Below are positions 41,803-51,474 of a stretch of 64,000 nucleotides of DNA, one piece after another. A model generated the notes under the pieces. That model was given only the letters and a program-made list of their open reading frames with translations. It ran no database searches and had not been told where the DNA came from. Made by a program: the position numbers and the translations under genes. Each line of letters opens with the position of its first letter. Position 1 is the stretch's first letter. The stretch is from Halioxenophilus sp033283405 (GTDB lineage: Bacteria; Pseudomonadota; Gammaproteobacteria; Pseudomonadales; Cellvibrionaceae): the NCBI RefSeq assembly GCF_033283405.1, contig NZ_JAWMQR010000013.1, positions 1 to 64,000 on the forward strand, given 5' to 3'.

Positions 41803-44799
41803 ATGAGCCAAATAGAGTTTACCGACAGTGACGCCGCCGAGTTGGTGGTTACCTTCTGGCAGGCACTGGCCGAGCGTCACGGCGATCCCCTGCCCATCAC
41901 CGACGAGGCCCTCTCCGCCAGCAGCCGCGAACAGTTGGGCCGCTGCCTGGCGGGCAGCCTCTATGCCCGTGAACAGCTATTGGCTCGGCCCGAGTGGTTG
42001 CTGGAGCTTGCCGCCCCAGGTGGGCCACTGCCGGCCACCGATGACTACTACGAGCGGCTGCAGGCGGGCCTTGCTACGCTGGTCGCCGACCTGCCGACCA
42101 AAGCGTTGGTCACCGCCCTTGATGCTTTGCTGCGCCGGGAGCGGGCCCGGGCCATGGTGGCGATCATCTGGGCCGAGCTAAATCAGCTCACCTCGGTTAC
42201 CGATATCACCGAACACCTCTCCGCCCTGGCCGCCGCCTGCCTGCAGACTGCGCTCGACTGCCACTACCAGCTGCTGGCTGACGAAGTGGGCTCTCCGATC
42301 GGTGCCAACAGTGGTCAGTTACAGCCTTTACTGGTGCTGGGCATGGGCAAGTTGGGTGCCTGGGAGCTCAATCTCTCCTCCGATATCGACCTCATCTTTG
42401 TTTTCCCTGAAAGTGGCGAGACTCGGGCGCAAGCGGGGCAGACCCTGCGCAAAACCCTCTCCAATCAAGAGTTTTTTACCCGTTTGGGCCAGCGCTTGAT
42501 TAAATCGCTGGATGCGCAAACCGCCGACGGCTTTGTCTTCCGGGTGGATATGCGCCTGCGCCCCTGGGGCCAGAGCGGGCCGTTGGCGACCACCTTTAGT
42601 TTCCTTGAAGATTACTACCAGAATCAGGGCCGGGAGTGGGAGCGCTACGCCATGATCAAGGCGCGGGTGGTGGCCGCCTCCGCACTGCCCGGGATCGATC
42701 AGGCCTACCGCAAAAGTTGCCAGAAGCAGCTGATGGCGGTGTTGCGGCCGTTCAGTTACCGCCGCTACGTCGATTTTTCGGTGATCAATGCCCTGCGCGA
42801 AATGAAAGCGCTGATCAACCGCGAGGTGAAGCTGCGCCGTAAAACCGAGGATGTGAAGCTCGGCTATGGCGGCATTCGGGAGGTGGAGTTCATCGCCCAG
42901 GTGTTCCAACTGGTGCGCGGTGGCCGCGAGCAGCAACTGCAGGAGCGGCGCCTGCTGAAGGTGTTGCCCCGGTTGCAGGAGCTCGGTCACCTGCCGGCCG
43001 CGGTAGTGGCCGAGCTCGACTCGGCCTATCTGTTCCTGCGCCGGGTGGAGCACGCCATTCAGGCCTGGGACGATCGCCAGACCCAGGCGCTGCCTAACGA
43101 CCGCGAACAGCAGGCGCGCATGGCCTATGTCTTGGGCTTTGCCTCCTGGCCCGATTTCCACACGGAGCTGGAGCGGGTGCGCAGCACGGTTAACCGCGAG
43201 TTCCAGTCGGTGGTGGGCGAGAGCGCCCATGCCGAAGTGCCGGCGCCGGCACTGCCGTTAAGCCTGTGGCAGGCGGTCTGCCAGGGACAGCCGGACGAAG
43301 AGCTGCTCGAGATCGCCGAGGCAGTCGGCCTCAATCCGGCCTCGGCCGCCATCGAAAAACTGCAGCGGCTGGCCGCTGCCCGGGTGCTGACGGGGTTGCC
43401 GCCGCAAAGCTGCGACCGCCTCGATCGACTGATCGCACAGCTGTTGCAGGCCATCGTCGAATTGGACTGGCGGGCGCTCTCCTGGCCGGACCTGCCCTCA
43501 GAGTTGGATGACGCCGAGCTGCTGGCGCGCACTCTGCCCCTGATGGAGACCATCGCCCGACGCAGCGCCTACCTGGTGCTGTTGTTGGAGAACCCCGGTG
43601 TCCTGCCGCACCTGTTGCGGCTATTTGCTGCCAGCTCCTGGATCGCCCAGGAGATCACCAGCCACCCGGCATTGCTCGAGGAGCTGCTGGATGCCGCCAG
43701 CCTGCACAGTGTGCCCGAACCTTCGGTGCTGCGCAGTGAGCTGGAGCAGGAGTTGCTGGCAATCCCCGCCGATGACCTTGAACAGCAGATGGAGGCGTTG
43801 CGCTATTTTCGTCGCGCCCACGCGCTGCGGGTGGCCGCCTGTGAGGTGAGTGGCTCATTAACTCTGATGAAGGTCAGCGACTACCTCACCTGGGTGGCGG
43901 AGCAGCTGCTTAAGCAGGTGCTCGAGATCGCCTGGGCCGACATGATTGGTAAATATGGCTGGCCGGGGGATGAGCGCGGCACCCGGCTCGATAAGGGCTT
44001 TGTGGTGGTCGCCTACGGGAAGATGGGTGGCATCGAGATGGCCCATGGCTCCGACCTCGATTTGGTGTTCATCCACGACTGTGACCAAAACGGTTGTACC
44101 GATGGTGCCAAATCCATCGATACACAAACCTTCTATACCCGTCTGGGGCAGAAGATTATCCATATTCTCAATACCCGCACCCCTTCCGGCCGTTTGTACG
44201 AGGTGGATATGCGCCTGCGCCCGTCGGGCAACTCCGGCCTGCTGGTCACCAGCCTGGCGGCGTTTGAGCGCTACCAGCGCGAACAGGCCTGGACCTGGGA
44301 GCATCAGGCGCTGTTGCGTGCGCGGCCGGTGGCTGGCAGTGACGGGCTGGCCGAGCAGTTTCAGGCGTTGCGAACGGCGATTCTCTGCCAGCGCCGGGAC
44401 CCCAAGGCGTTGTGTCAGCAGGTGGTCGAGATGCGGGCCAAGATGCGGGCTCAGTTGGGCTCCAAGCCAAAAGAGGACAACTTCCACATCAAGCAGGATG
44501 CCGGGGGAATGGTCGATATCGAATTTTTAGTGCAGTACACCGTGCTGGCGTGGGCCGCCGACTATCCGCAGCTGGTGCACTACACCGATAACATGCGCAT
44601 TCTGGAGAGTATGGGCAGCGAGGGGCTGTTGGCGACGGATGAGGTGCAGTTGTTGATGGAGGCCTACATCAACTACCGTTCGGCTGGCCACCGGCTGGCG
44701 CTGCAGAACCAGCCGGGTGTGGTCGGTGGGGATCAGTTCCTGGCCGCCCGCGAGCAGGTGCAACGCATCTGGGCGCGTTACCTGGCGATGGACGTTTAG
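41803..44799 (+). CDS. glnE: Bifunctional glutamine synthetase adenylyltransferase/adenylyl-removing enzyme
   Basis: 998 residues, with two nucleotidyltransferase domains joined by a helical linker. The first (adenylyl-removing half) has M-G-K-L-G-A-W-E-L-N-L-S-S-D-I-D-L-I-F and M-R-L-R-P-W-G-Q-S-G. The second (adenylylating half) has M-G-G-I-E-M-A-H-G-S-D-L-D-L-V-F and M-R-L-R-P-S-G-N-S-G. GlnE tunes glutamine synthetase activity under PII control. ilvE lies convergent just downstream, and the LPS genes follow, as in pseudomonads. Confidence 0.97.
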   Translation: MSQIEFTDSDAAELVVTFWQALAERHGDPLPITDEALSASSREQLGRCLAGSLYAREQLLARPEWLLELAAPGGPLPATDDYYERLQAGLATLVADLPTKALVTALDALLRRERARAMVAIIWAELNQLTSVTDITEHLSALAAACLQTALDCHYQLLADEVGSPIGANSGQLQPLLVLGMGKLGAWELNLSSDIDLIFVFPESGETRAQAGQTLRKTLSNQEFFTRLGQRLIKSLDAQTADGFVFRVDMRLRPWGQSGPLATTFSFLEDYYQNQGREWERYAMIKARVVAASALPGIDQAYRKSCQKQLMAVLRPFSYRRYVDFSVINALREMKALINREVKLRRKTEDVKLGYGGIREVEFIAQVFQLVRGGREQQLQERRLLKVLPRLQELGHLPAAVVAELDSAYLFLRRVEHAIQAWDDRQTQALPNDREQQARMAYVLGFASWPDFHTELERVRSTVNREFQSVVGESAHAEVPAPALPLSLWQAVCQGQPDEELLEIAEAVGLNPASAAIEKLQRLAAARVLTGLPPQSCDRLDRLIAQLLQAIVELDWRALSWPDLPSELDDAELLARTLPLMETIARRSAYLVLLLENPGVLPHLLRLFAASSWIAQEITSHPALLEELLDAASLHSVPEPSVLRSELEQELLAIPADDLEQQMEALRYFRRAHALRVAACEVSGSLTLMKVSDYLTWVAEQLLKQVLEIAWADMIGKYGWPGDERGTRLDKGFVVVAYGKMGGIEMAHGSDLDLVFIHDCDQNGCTDGAKSIDTQTFYTRLGQKIIHILNTRTPSGRLYEVDMRLRPSGNSGLLVTSLAAFERYQREQAWTWEHQALLRARPVAGSDGLAEQFQALRTAILCQRRDPKALCQQVVEMRAKMRAQLGSKPKEDNFHIKQDAGGMVDIEFLVQYTVLAWAADYPQLVHYTDNMRILESMGSEGLLATDEVQLLMEAYINYRSAGHRLALQNQPGVVGGDQFLAAREQVQRIWARYLAMDV

Positions 44800-44832
44800 G
44801 CCTCTTTATTTAATAGCCTGGGTGTTAAAGGC

Positions 44833-45837
44833 TCAGGCGTCGACGCTGACCAGCCAGCCGTGCGTGTCTGCGGCGCGACCCCACTGAATATCGTTCAATG
44901 CTTTGCGCAGGCGATTGGTGGTGGGGCCCGCTTTACCATTGCCCACCTGATACTCCTTACCCTTGTGCAGCAAGGTGCCAACCGAGGTCATTACCGCAGC
45001 GGTGCCCGACAGTGCCGCTTCACAGCCGGGCTTCTGGCTGCGCTCGAGCAGCTCGGCCACGCTCAGGCTGCGCTCTTCCACGGTCATGCCCAGGTCGCGG
45101 GCGAGGGTGAGCAGGGAGTCGCGGGTAATGCCGTGCAGGAAGCTGGTATCGAGAGCCTTGGTGATAATGGTGTCGCCATCAATCAGCAGGAAGTTGGCAG
45201 CACCGGTCTCCTGCACATCGCCGTCCGGGCAGAAGAGGATCTGGTCGGCTTTGAAGTCGCGCTTGGCATTGAGTGTTGGCAGCAGGGCGCTGGCGTAATT
45301 GCCGCCGCTTTTGATGCGGCCCATGTGCGGCGCACAGCGCATGCCGTCCTCTTCCAGCAGCAACCGCAAAGCGACATCGGCACCGCCGGCAAAGTAGTCG
45401 CCCACGGGGGAGATCAGTACATACTGCATTGAGGTGGTGGATGGGCCCGCAGCCTTGCCGATGGCGGGCTCGGTGCCGATGTGGGTGGGCCGAATGTAGA
45501 GTGAGCCGGGTACCTCGGGTGCCTGGTCGGCAAAGCGGCTGACCGCCATGGTGATCATCTGCCGGGTCTGCTCGGGATCAATGGCTGGTAGTGCCAGCAG
45601 GCGGCTGCTCTGCGCAAAGCGGGCGATGTTGGCGTCCATACGAAAAATTTTGACGCTGCCGTCGGCATGACGGAAGGCCTTTAAACCTTCAAAACAGGTG
45701 CTGGCGTAGTGCAGAACGTGGGCGCCTGGGTGCAGGCTGATGCAGTCGCTGGCGACCATCTTTGGTTCGCTCCATTGCTCTCCATTAAATTCGGATAGAG
45801 CCATTTCCGGCATGAAAACGCTACCAAAGGCAGTCAT
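44833..45837 (-). CDS. ilvE: Branched-chain amino acid aminotransferase
   Basis: 334 residues from the ATG at 45837, chosen over a TTG 15 bp upstream because GAGG sits 9 nt before it. PLP class IV enzyme that transaminates leucine, isoleucine and valine. The PLP lysine is in G-R-I-K-S-G-G-N-Y; F-E-G-L-K-A-F and E-T-G-A-A-N-F are typical of the longer type-II BCATs. Convergent with glnE. Confidence 0.95.
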   Translation of the reverse strand: MTAFGSVFMPEMALSEFNGEQWSEPKMVASDCISLHPGAHVLHYASTCFEGLKAFRHADGSVKIFRMDANIARFAQSSRLLALPAIDPEQTRQMITMAVSRFADQAPEVPGSLYIRPTHIGTEPAIGKAAGPSTTSMQYVLISPVGDYFAGGADVALRLLLEEDGMRCAPHMGRIKSGGNYASALLPTLNAKRDFKADQILFCPDGDVQETGAANFLLIDGDTIITKALDTSFLHGITRDSLLTLARDLGMTVEERSLSVAELLERSQKPGCEAALSGTAAVMTSVGTLLHKGKEYQVGNGKAGPTTNRLRKALNDIQWGRAADTHGWLVSVDA

Positions 45838-46189
45838 AGGGCGAGACCTCAAAAAAAGGGTAAATAAATGCGAGCGCGAATTGTAATTAGCCCGTCACCA
45901 AATTGGAATAGCAGCCCAGGGGTACGGCATGGTCTGGGCTTAGAGAGAAAATTATAGCTGTTGTTTGGCAGAGACTTCGGTATGATTGCCGGCCTAATTT
46001 TTAGCCTGTTTTGACCTATTACCCATTTTAACCTTCTGCTTTTGCAACACGGCTCAGTAACCACTGCATTGCCAGGGTTAAGGCGTATGGTGACTGTGGT
46101 AACGTCCCGGGCGGTAATTTAATTGATCATTAGCGCAACGATTCAGATTCGGTGGCCTGTCTTAGTGGCTTGGGTCACCAATACTGTGC
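45838..46189. other. Gene-free gap between ilvE and the LPS genes
   Basis: 352 bp. No ORF, RNA or terminator recognised. It should contain the divergent promoters for ilvE and for the waaC-msbA-waaA group; none was identified with confidence. Confidence 0.35.
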
Positions 46190-47218
46190 ATGAGGAAACG
46201 CGTGAGAATACTGGTTCTTAACGCAGGTAACTTGGCCGATGTGGTGCAGAGTCTGCCCGCCTTCTCCGATGCGGTGGAGGCGCTGCCGCATTTGGTGATT
46301 GATGTGGTGGTGGACGAGCGCTGGGAAGAGGTTCCCCACTGGCACAAGGCGGTCGGCCGGGTGTTCACCATTCCCATGCACCGTTGGCGGCACGGTCTGT
46401 TGTCGATGCTCGCTTCGGACGATGCCAAAAAACTGCGCCGACAGCTGCGCAAGTTCAATTACGACTGGGTAATCGACCTGCACGGCAGCTGGATTTCCGC
46501 CGGTTATGCGCGCAGCTTCAACAGCGCCTCGGCCGGTTTCAGTCGGGTCGACCGCAAAAAACGCACCTGCTCCTACCTCTACCATTACCGGCACCCGGAA
46601 GAGTCCGACCTGCATCGGGTGAACCGGATTCGCAATCTGTTCAGCCACAGCCTCGGTTACGCTGTACGGCGCACCCCACCCGACTACGGCCTGGATATTC
46701 GCCGCTTTGTTGCCATCGCCAGTGAGCGCCAACGCGTATGCCTGCTGCTGGGCGCCAAGCAACCGCAAATTCGTATGCCGGGGGCACAAGCCACGGCGCT
46801 TATTCAGCAGTTGCAGGCGCAGGGCTACGAGGTGCGCCTGGCCTGGCGGGATCGCAACTCGGGCGACTACCTCAAGGCGATTGCCGCCGCCACCGGCGCC
46901 GTGCTGCTGCCCAACCTGAAGTTGTCGGGTATCGCTTCCGTGATGGCCGACTCGATGGCGGTGATCGCGGTGGATAATGGCTTGTCCAACCTGGCGGCCG
47001 CCTTTGGTGTGCCGCTATTGCGGTTGGCACACACAGACGCCGATAATAATCGCACTGCCTTTGGCGGTTGTCAGCGGGTGGTGCCCTTTGCCACTGAGCC
47101 CGAGGATGTCAGTGACTGGCTGGTGGCCCTGCAACAGCTGCTATCACCTACCGGCCTACCCAACACTCCCAACCACCGTTCTGAACCGGGTGACCGGTTT
47201 GCCGCAAGCCCCATCTAA
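46190..47218 (+). CDS. Glycosyltransferase family 9 protein (heptosyltransferase I-like)
   Basis: 342 residues. GT9 heptosyltransferases add L-glycero-D-manno-heptose to the Kdo residues of LPS inner core. The N-terminal R-I-L-V-L-N-A-G-N-L-A-D-V-V-Q-S-L-P-A is a variant of the family's G-D-x-x-x-x-x-P motif: the catalytic Asp is present (A-D-V-V), but the usual I-G-D-V is N-L-A-D-V. The nucleotide-sugar site D-N-G-L-S-N-L-A-A-A-F-G-V-P replaces the common D-T-G-x-x-H, lacking the histidine. It is therefore a divergent member, most like WaaC; the context with msbA and waaA supports LPS core assembly. Confidence 0.8.
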   Translation: MRKRVRILVLNAGNLADVVQSLPAFSDAVEALPHLVIDVVVDERWEEVPHWHKAVGRVFTIPMHRWRHGLLSMLASDDAKKLRRQLRKFNYDWVIDLHGSWISAGYARSFNSASAGFSRVDRKKRTCSYLYHYRHPEESDLHRVNRIRNLFSHSLGYAVRRTPPDYGLDIRRFVAIASERQRVCLLLGAKQPQIRMPGAQATALIQQLQAQGYEVRLAWRDRNSGDYLKAIAAATGAVLLPNLKLSGIASVMADSMAVIAVDNGLSNLAAAFGVPLLRLAHTDADNNRTAFGGCQRVVPFATEPEDVSDWLVALQQLLSPTGLPNTPNHRSEPGDRFAASPI

Positions 47219-47253
47219 AAGAGTCTGGGCTCTCCCTGGGCCATTAAAAAGTT

Positions 47254-49104
47254 ATGGAAAAAGAGAAGATCGAGAAAACAACCAACGAGCCAATGACGGC
47301 CGAACAGACCCAAGTTGAGCAAGCGCAGGACGAGAACACGGGCGATTACAGTGATTCTGGCCTGCAGATCTACAAGCGCCTGCTCGGTTATGTCAAACCC
47401 TACCGCACCCTGTTTGCCATATCGATTCTGGGCTTTCTGATCTACAGCCTTACCCAGGCTTCGTTTGGTTATGTCATTGAGCAATTCATAAAAGCCCTGC
47501 GCCTGCCGGAGGCGAGCAGCCTCTATTTTGTGCCGGTGCTGGTGGTGGTGCTGGCCGCCGCCCGGGGGGCCAGCTTCTTTATGGCCAACTACTCCATGTC
47601 CAGGGTGACCCTCGGTGTTATCAACGATCTGCGCAAAGAGGTCTTTGAGAAGATGCTCTTTCTGCCCAGCCGTTACTACGACGCGCGCAACTCCGCCGAA
47701 CTGGTGTCACTGATCACCTTTAATATCAACCAGGTGAGCAACTCCACCTCGACGGCGGTTAAAATTGTCTTTCGCGAAGGCTTTACCGTTATTGCGCTAC
47801 TGGTTTACCTCTTCTATCAGAACTGGAAACTGACGGCGATCTTCCTGTTGGTGGCGCCCTTTATGGCCGGGATAGTTGCCGCCGCCAGCCACCAGTTTCG
47901 CAAGCACAGCAAGCGCATCCAGTCGAGCATGGGCGACCTGGCCCATATCACCAGTGAATCCGTGGGTGGCTACCGCCTGGTGCGCGGCTACGGCGGTGAG
48001 CCGTACGAGCAGGAACGCTTCGACCGCGCCAGCGAGCGCAATACCAACCAGGGGGTGCGTTTCAACCTGATCCACTCCCTGCAGACGCCGGTACTGCAAT
48101 TTATTCTGTCGCTGGCCATTGCCCTGGTGATGCTGCTGGTGCTGATGATCGAGGGCTCGCCCGAGGAGCATGTGGCCTACATCGTCATGGCCGGCCTGTT
48201 GGCCCGGCCCATCCGTGCCCTGACCCAGGTGAACGGGCAGATTCAACGCGGCCTGACCGCTGCACAGAGTATTTTCGATGTGATCGACAGCCCGTCGGAG
48301 GTGGATGACGGCCAGTTCCAGATTGAACGCGCCCGCGGCGACTTGGCTATCGAAGGCTTGTGGTTCCGCTACAACCCGGCCGAAGCGCCGGTGCTGCGCG
48401 ATATCAACCTCACTATTGCGGCCGGCAAAACCGTGGCGCTGGTGGGTCGTTCCGGCAGTGGTAAGTCGACCCTCTCGGCCCTGATCAGCCGTTTTTATGA
48501 GCCTGAATTTGGCCGCATCACTCTCGACGGCGTGCCCCTGTCGGACTACAGGTTGGGTAACCTGCGCCGCCAGATTGCCCTGGTCAGCCAGCATGTGACG
48601 CTGTTTAACTGCACCGTGGCCGAGAATATCGCCTACGGCCACCTCTCTGGCAGCAGCCGCGAGCAGATTCGCGCGGCGGCGGTGGCCGCCCACGCCCTGG
48701 ACTTTATCGAGCAGCTGCCAGAGGGCTTCGATACCCTGATTGGCGAGGATGGTCTGCGCCTCTCGGGTGGTCAGCGCCAGCGCATTTCTATCGCCCGGGC
48801 GCTGCTGAAAAACGCGCCGGTGCTGATTCTGGACGAGGCCACCTCAGCGCTGGATACCGAATCGGAGCGGCAGATTCAGGCGGCCCTCAACGAGCTGATG
48901 AAAAACCGCACCACCATCGTTATCGCCCATCGCCTCTCCACTATCGAAAATGCCGATACCATTGTCGTGATGGAGGCTGGCGAGGTGGTTGAATCCGGCA
49001 CCCACGCCGAGCTGCTCGAGCGCGGCGGCGCCTACGCCCGGCTGCACTCCAGCCAGGAGCTGCTCGCCGAGAGCGAGCCGGCGGCTGGGCCAGAAGCGGA
49101 GTAA
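47254..49104 (+). CDS. msbA: Lipid A export ATP-binding/permease protein
   Basis: 616 residues. An acidic N-terminal tail (about 1-40) precedes six membrane helices and a C-terminal ABC ATPase: Walker A G-R-S-G-S-G-K-S-T, signature L-S-G-G-Q-R-Q-R, Walker B V-L-I-L-D-E-A-T-S-A-L-D, His in V-I-A-H-R-L-S-T. MsbA flips core-lipid A across the inner membrane. Its TAA overlaps the waaA start by one base (TAATG), so the two genes are translationally coupled. Confidence 0.95.
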   Translation: MEKEKIEKTTNEPMTAEQTQVEQAQDENTGDYSDSGLQIYKRLLGYVKPYRTLFAISILGFLIYSLTQASFGYVIEQFIKALRLPEASSLYFVPVLVVVLAAARGASFFMANYSMSRVTLGVINDLRKEVFEKMLFLPSRYYDARNSAELVSLITFNINQVSNSTSTAVKIVFREGFTVIALLVYLFYQNWKLTAIFLLVAPFMAGIVAAASHQFRKHSKRIQSSMGDLAHITSESVGGYRLVRGYGGEPYEQERFDRASERNTNQGVRFNLIHSLQTPVLQFILSLAIALVMLLVLMIEGSPEEHVAYIVMAGLLARPIRALTQVNGQIQRGLTAAQSIFDVIDSPSEVDDGQFQIERARGDLAIEGLWFRYNPAEAPVLRDINLTIAAGKTVALVGRSGSGKSTLSALISRFYEPEFGRITLDGVPLSDYRLGNLRRQIALVSQHVTLFNCTVAENIAYGHLSGSSREQIRAAAVAAHALDFIEQLPEGFDTLIGEDGLRLSGGQRQRISIARALLKNAPVLILDEATSALDTESERQIQAALNELMKNRTTIVIAHRLSTIENADTIVVMEAGEVVESGTHAELLERGGAYARLHSSQELLAESEPAAGPEAE

Positions 49105-50375
49105 TGCTGGAGAAACTCTACACCGGCGCCTGCTACCTGGCCCTGCCGTGGGTTTGGTTGCGGTTAAAACGGCGTGCCCGCCTGCAGCCGGAGTATGGCC
49201 AGCGGCTGGCCGAACGCCTGGGCTACTACCCAGGCCCGGCAGCGGAGGCGGCCAATCTCGTCTGGCTGCACACGGTCTCGGTGGGGGAGTTTCTGGCGGC
49301 GCAGCCGTTGATTGAAGCGCTGCTGGCGCGTGGCGACCTGCAACTATTGATCACCACCACCACGCCTACCGGCTCCGCCCAGGTGCGCGAGCGCCTGGGT
49401 GAGCGGGTGCAACACGTCTACTTGCCCTACGATCTGCCGCCAGCCATCCACCGCTTTCTCGACCACTTTAAGCCGCGCCTGTTGCTGGTGATGGAGACCG
49501 AACTCTGGCCCAACCTGCTGCGCCTGTGCCGCAAGCGCGGGATCGATTCAGTATTGGTTAATGGCCGCCTGTCGGCGCGCTCTGCCCGGGGCTATCGCCG
49601 GGTGGCGGGCCTCACCCGCACTATGCTCAGTAATCTCACCCTGGCGTTGATGCAGTACCCCGCTGATGCCGAGCGTCTGCGTGGCCTGGGCATGGCGCCC
49701 GAGCGGGTGGCGGTATGTGGCAGCATTAAGTTTGATCTGCCGGTGCCGGCAGCGCTCAAGCAGCAGGCCCAGGCTCTGCGCCAAAGCTGGCCGCAGGCGC
49801 AGGTTTGGATTGCCGCCTCCACCCACCCCGGTGAGGAGGTGATGGTGCTGGCCGCTTTGGCGCTGTTGAAAGCGCAGCAGCCCGACACCCTGTTGATTCT
49901 GGCTCCGCGCCACCCGGAGCGGCGGGTGGAGATTGAAAGTCTTTGTGCCGACTGGCAGGTGGCGGTGAGAAGCGAGGGTGATGCGGTGACGGCCGCTACC
50001 GATATTCTGCTGCTCGATACCCTGGGTGAGCTGATGCTCTTCTACGGTGCCGCCGATATCGCCCTGGTGGGTGGCAGCCTGGTGGAGCACGGCGGCCACA
50101 ATCTGGTGGAGCCGGCCGCCTGGGGTAAGCCGGTGCTCTCCGGCCCCCATCGCTTCAACTTTGCCAGCCTGGCTGAGGCCATGGCCGAAGCGGGCGGCCT
50201 GCTGACGGTAACCAATGCCGCCGAGCTGGCCGCCACTCTGACCGAGCTGATGAGTGACAGCGCCCGGGCGCAGATGCTGGGTGAGCAGGCGCGTCAGTTT
50301 GCACAATCCAACCGCGGTGCACTGGCGCGCATATTGGCGGCAGTGGCGCCTATGCTGCCTGCCTCGACGCGATAG
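49104..50375 (+). CDS. waaA: 3-deoxy-D-manno-octulosonic acid transferase
   Basis: 423 residues, family GT30: attaches Kdo from CMP-Kdo to lipid IVA. One N-terminal membrane anchor (L-Y-T-G-A-C-Y-L-A-L-P), then the catalytic glutamate in H-T-V-S-V-G-E-F-L-A-A, M-E-T-E-L-W-P-N-L and N-G-R-L-S. The CMP-Kdo site is in the C-terminal half: G-G-S-L-V-E-H-G-G-H-N-L-V-E-P. The last 82 bp overlap, in antisense, the end of the sulfotransferase-like gene. Confidence 0.97.
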   Translation: MLEKLYTGACYLALPWVWLRLKRRARLQPEYGQRLAERLGYYPGPAAEAANLVWLHTVSVGEFLAAQPLIEALLARGDLQLLITTTTPTGSAQVRERLGERVQHVYLPYDLPPAIHRFLDHFKPRLLLVMETELWPNLLRLCRKRGIDSVLVNGRLSARSARGYRRVAGLTRTMLSNLTLALMQYPADAERLRGLGMAPERVAVCGSIKFDLPVPAALKQQAQALRQSWPQAQVWIAASTHPGEEVMVLAALALLKAQQPDTLLILAPRHPERRVEIESLCADWQVAVRSEGDAVTAATDILLLDTLGELMLFYGAADIALVGGSLVEHGGHNLVEPAAWGKPVLSGPHRFNFASLAEAMAEAGGLLTVTNAAELAATLTELMSDSARAQMLGEQARQFAQSNRGALARILAAVAPMLPASTR

Positions 50376-51025
50376 TCGAAGTAACGCCGGCCGTGGGCGC
50401 CGGCAAAGTGGGGAGCAACCTTATTGCGGTGGTGCAACTCCGCCCAGGCATTAACCCGGCCGCTGTTGAGCTGGCAATCCAGCCGCAAGGGTCGCAGTTC
50501 AGCGTTCACTTGTGAGAGCGCAGTGGCCAAATCGAGGTCAGCCGGCTGGCTGCTGGGCGCCTCGGTAGCGGTCACCAGCGTCAATTTCACCAGGGGCAGT
50601 GACCACTGCTCGGCCAACCGCGTCACCCGCTGTCGGTGTTGCCGGTAGCTCTCCGCCAGCTCGACCTCTGTTAACCCCTGCCGCCAATTGCCAAACACCC
50701 GGGTAAAACTCCGCTCTGTGAGTGGTTGCAGGCGCCCGGCGGGTACCCGACGCATCTTGTCGAGCAGCGTCTGCATGGAGGGGAGCCACTCGGCCAGTGG
50801 CCGCTCCAGGTAGAGCCAGTGGCTGGGTTGCAAAAGCGGGGTCAACTCGGCGTAGTCGGCAAACACCGGGCTGTCGGCCAGCACCTGAGCGCGGCTGCAG
50901 GCATCCCGGGTAAAGGCGGTGTGGGCGACGCGGTAACCCAGCTGCAGAAACTGCCAGCAGAGGCTGGTGGTGCCGGTGCGGGGCAGGCCCAACACCAGAA
51001 TTTTGCCTGGCGGCGGGGGGCTCAC
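50294..51025 (-). CDS. Sulfotransferase family-like protein
   Basis: 243 residues. The N-terminus has the PAPS 5'-phosphate loop K-I-L-V-L-G-L-P-R-T-G-T-T-S-L (residues 8-22), the mark of sulfotransferases; the 3'-phosphate region (L-Y-L-E-R-P-L-A-E-W) is recognisable about 65 residues later. The acceptor is unknown; lipids, glycans and small molecules are all possible. The start overlaps the GNAT gene's stop by 4 bp, so it is the last gene of the argP-GNAT-sulfotransferase operon. Its 3' end runs 82 bp into waaA on the other strand. Confidence 0.75.
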   Translation of the reverse strand: MSPPPPGKILVLGLPRTGTTSLCWQFLQLGYRVAHTAFTRDACSRAQVLADSPVFADYAELTPLLQPSHWLYLERPLAEWLPSMQTLLDKMRRVPAGRLQPLTERSFTRVFGNWRQGLTEVELAESYRQHRQRVTRLAEQWSLPLVKLTLVTATEAPSSQPADLDLATALSQVNAELRPLRLDCQLNSGRVNAWAELHHRNKVAPHFAGAHGRRYFDYRVEAGSIGATAANMRASAPRLDCAN

Positions 51026-51474
51026 TCGCTCTCAAACATGTAGTAGTGGCTCTGTTTCATCCCCAGCTTGTGGTAGGTGGCCTGGGCGCGACTGTTCTCC
51101 TGCTCCACATAGAGCCGAATACCGCAGATATCGCCGCGCTCGCCGGCGCGGGCCAGCACCGCCTGGTAGAGGCGGCTGTAGATCCCCTGCCGGCGAAAGG
51201 CCGGTGCCACGTAGACACTTTGAATCCACCAGAAGCGCTTGGCCCGCCAGTCGCTCCACTCCTCGGTAATCATCAGGCTGCCCGCCACCTGGCCATCGAC
51301 CTCGGCTAACAGATAACCGGCCAGGTGCGGGTCGGCGAGCACCGCCGCCACACCTTGGCGCAGTGTCGTTGGGTCGAGCGTTTTGTTTTCGGTCTCCAGA
51401 GCCATGGCCTGATTAAAGGCGACCAGGGTCGAGAGGTCGCCCTCATTGGCGGAGCGGATTAGGGGGTCGATCAT
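51022..51474 (-). CDS. GNAT family N-acetyltransferase
   Basis: 150 residues. I-Q-S-V-Y-V-A-P-A-F-R-R-Q-G-I-Y-S-R-L contains the R-x-x-G-x acetyl-CoA loop; S-L-M-I-T-E-E-W precedes it, and Y-V-E-Q-E-N-S-R-A-Q-A-T-Y-H-K-L-G-M follows as the C-terminal GNAT motif. Substrate unknown. It overlaps the ends of argP and of the sulfotransferase-like gene by 4 bp each. Confidence 0.88.
   Translation of the reverse strand: MIDPLIRSANEGDLSTLVAFNQAMALETENKTLDPTTLRQGVAAVLADPHLAGYLLAEVDGQVAGSLMITEEWSDWRAKRFWWIQSVYVAPAFRRQGIYSRLYQAVLARAGERGDICGIRLYVEQENSRAQATYHKLGMKQSHYYMFESE

Noticed and set aside
40594..43230. Long ORFs antisense to the GspE-type and glnE genes
   Set aside because: They are frame shadows of GC-rich conserved genes on the plus strand.
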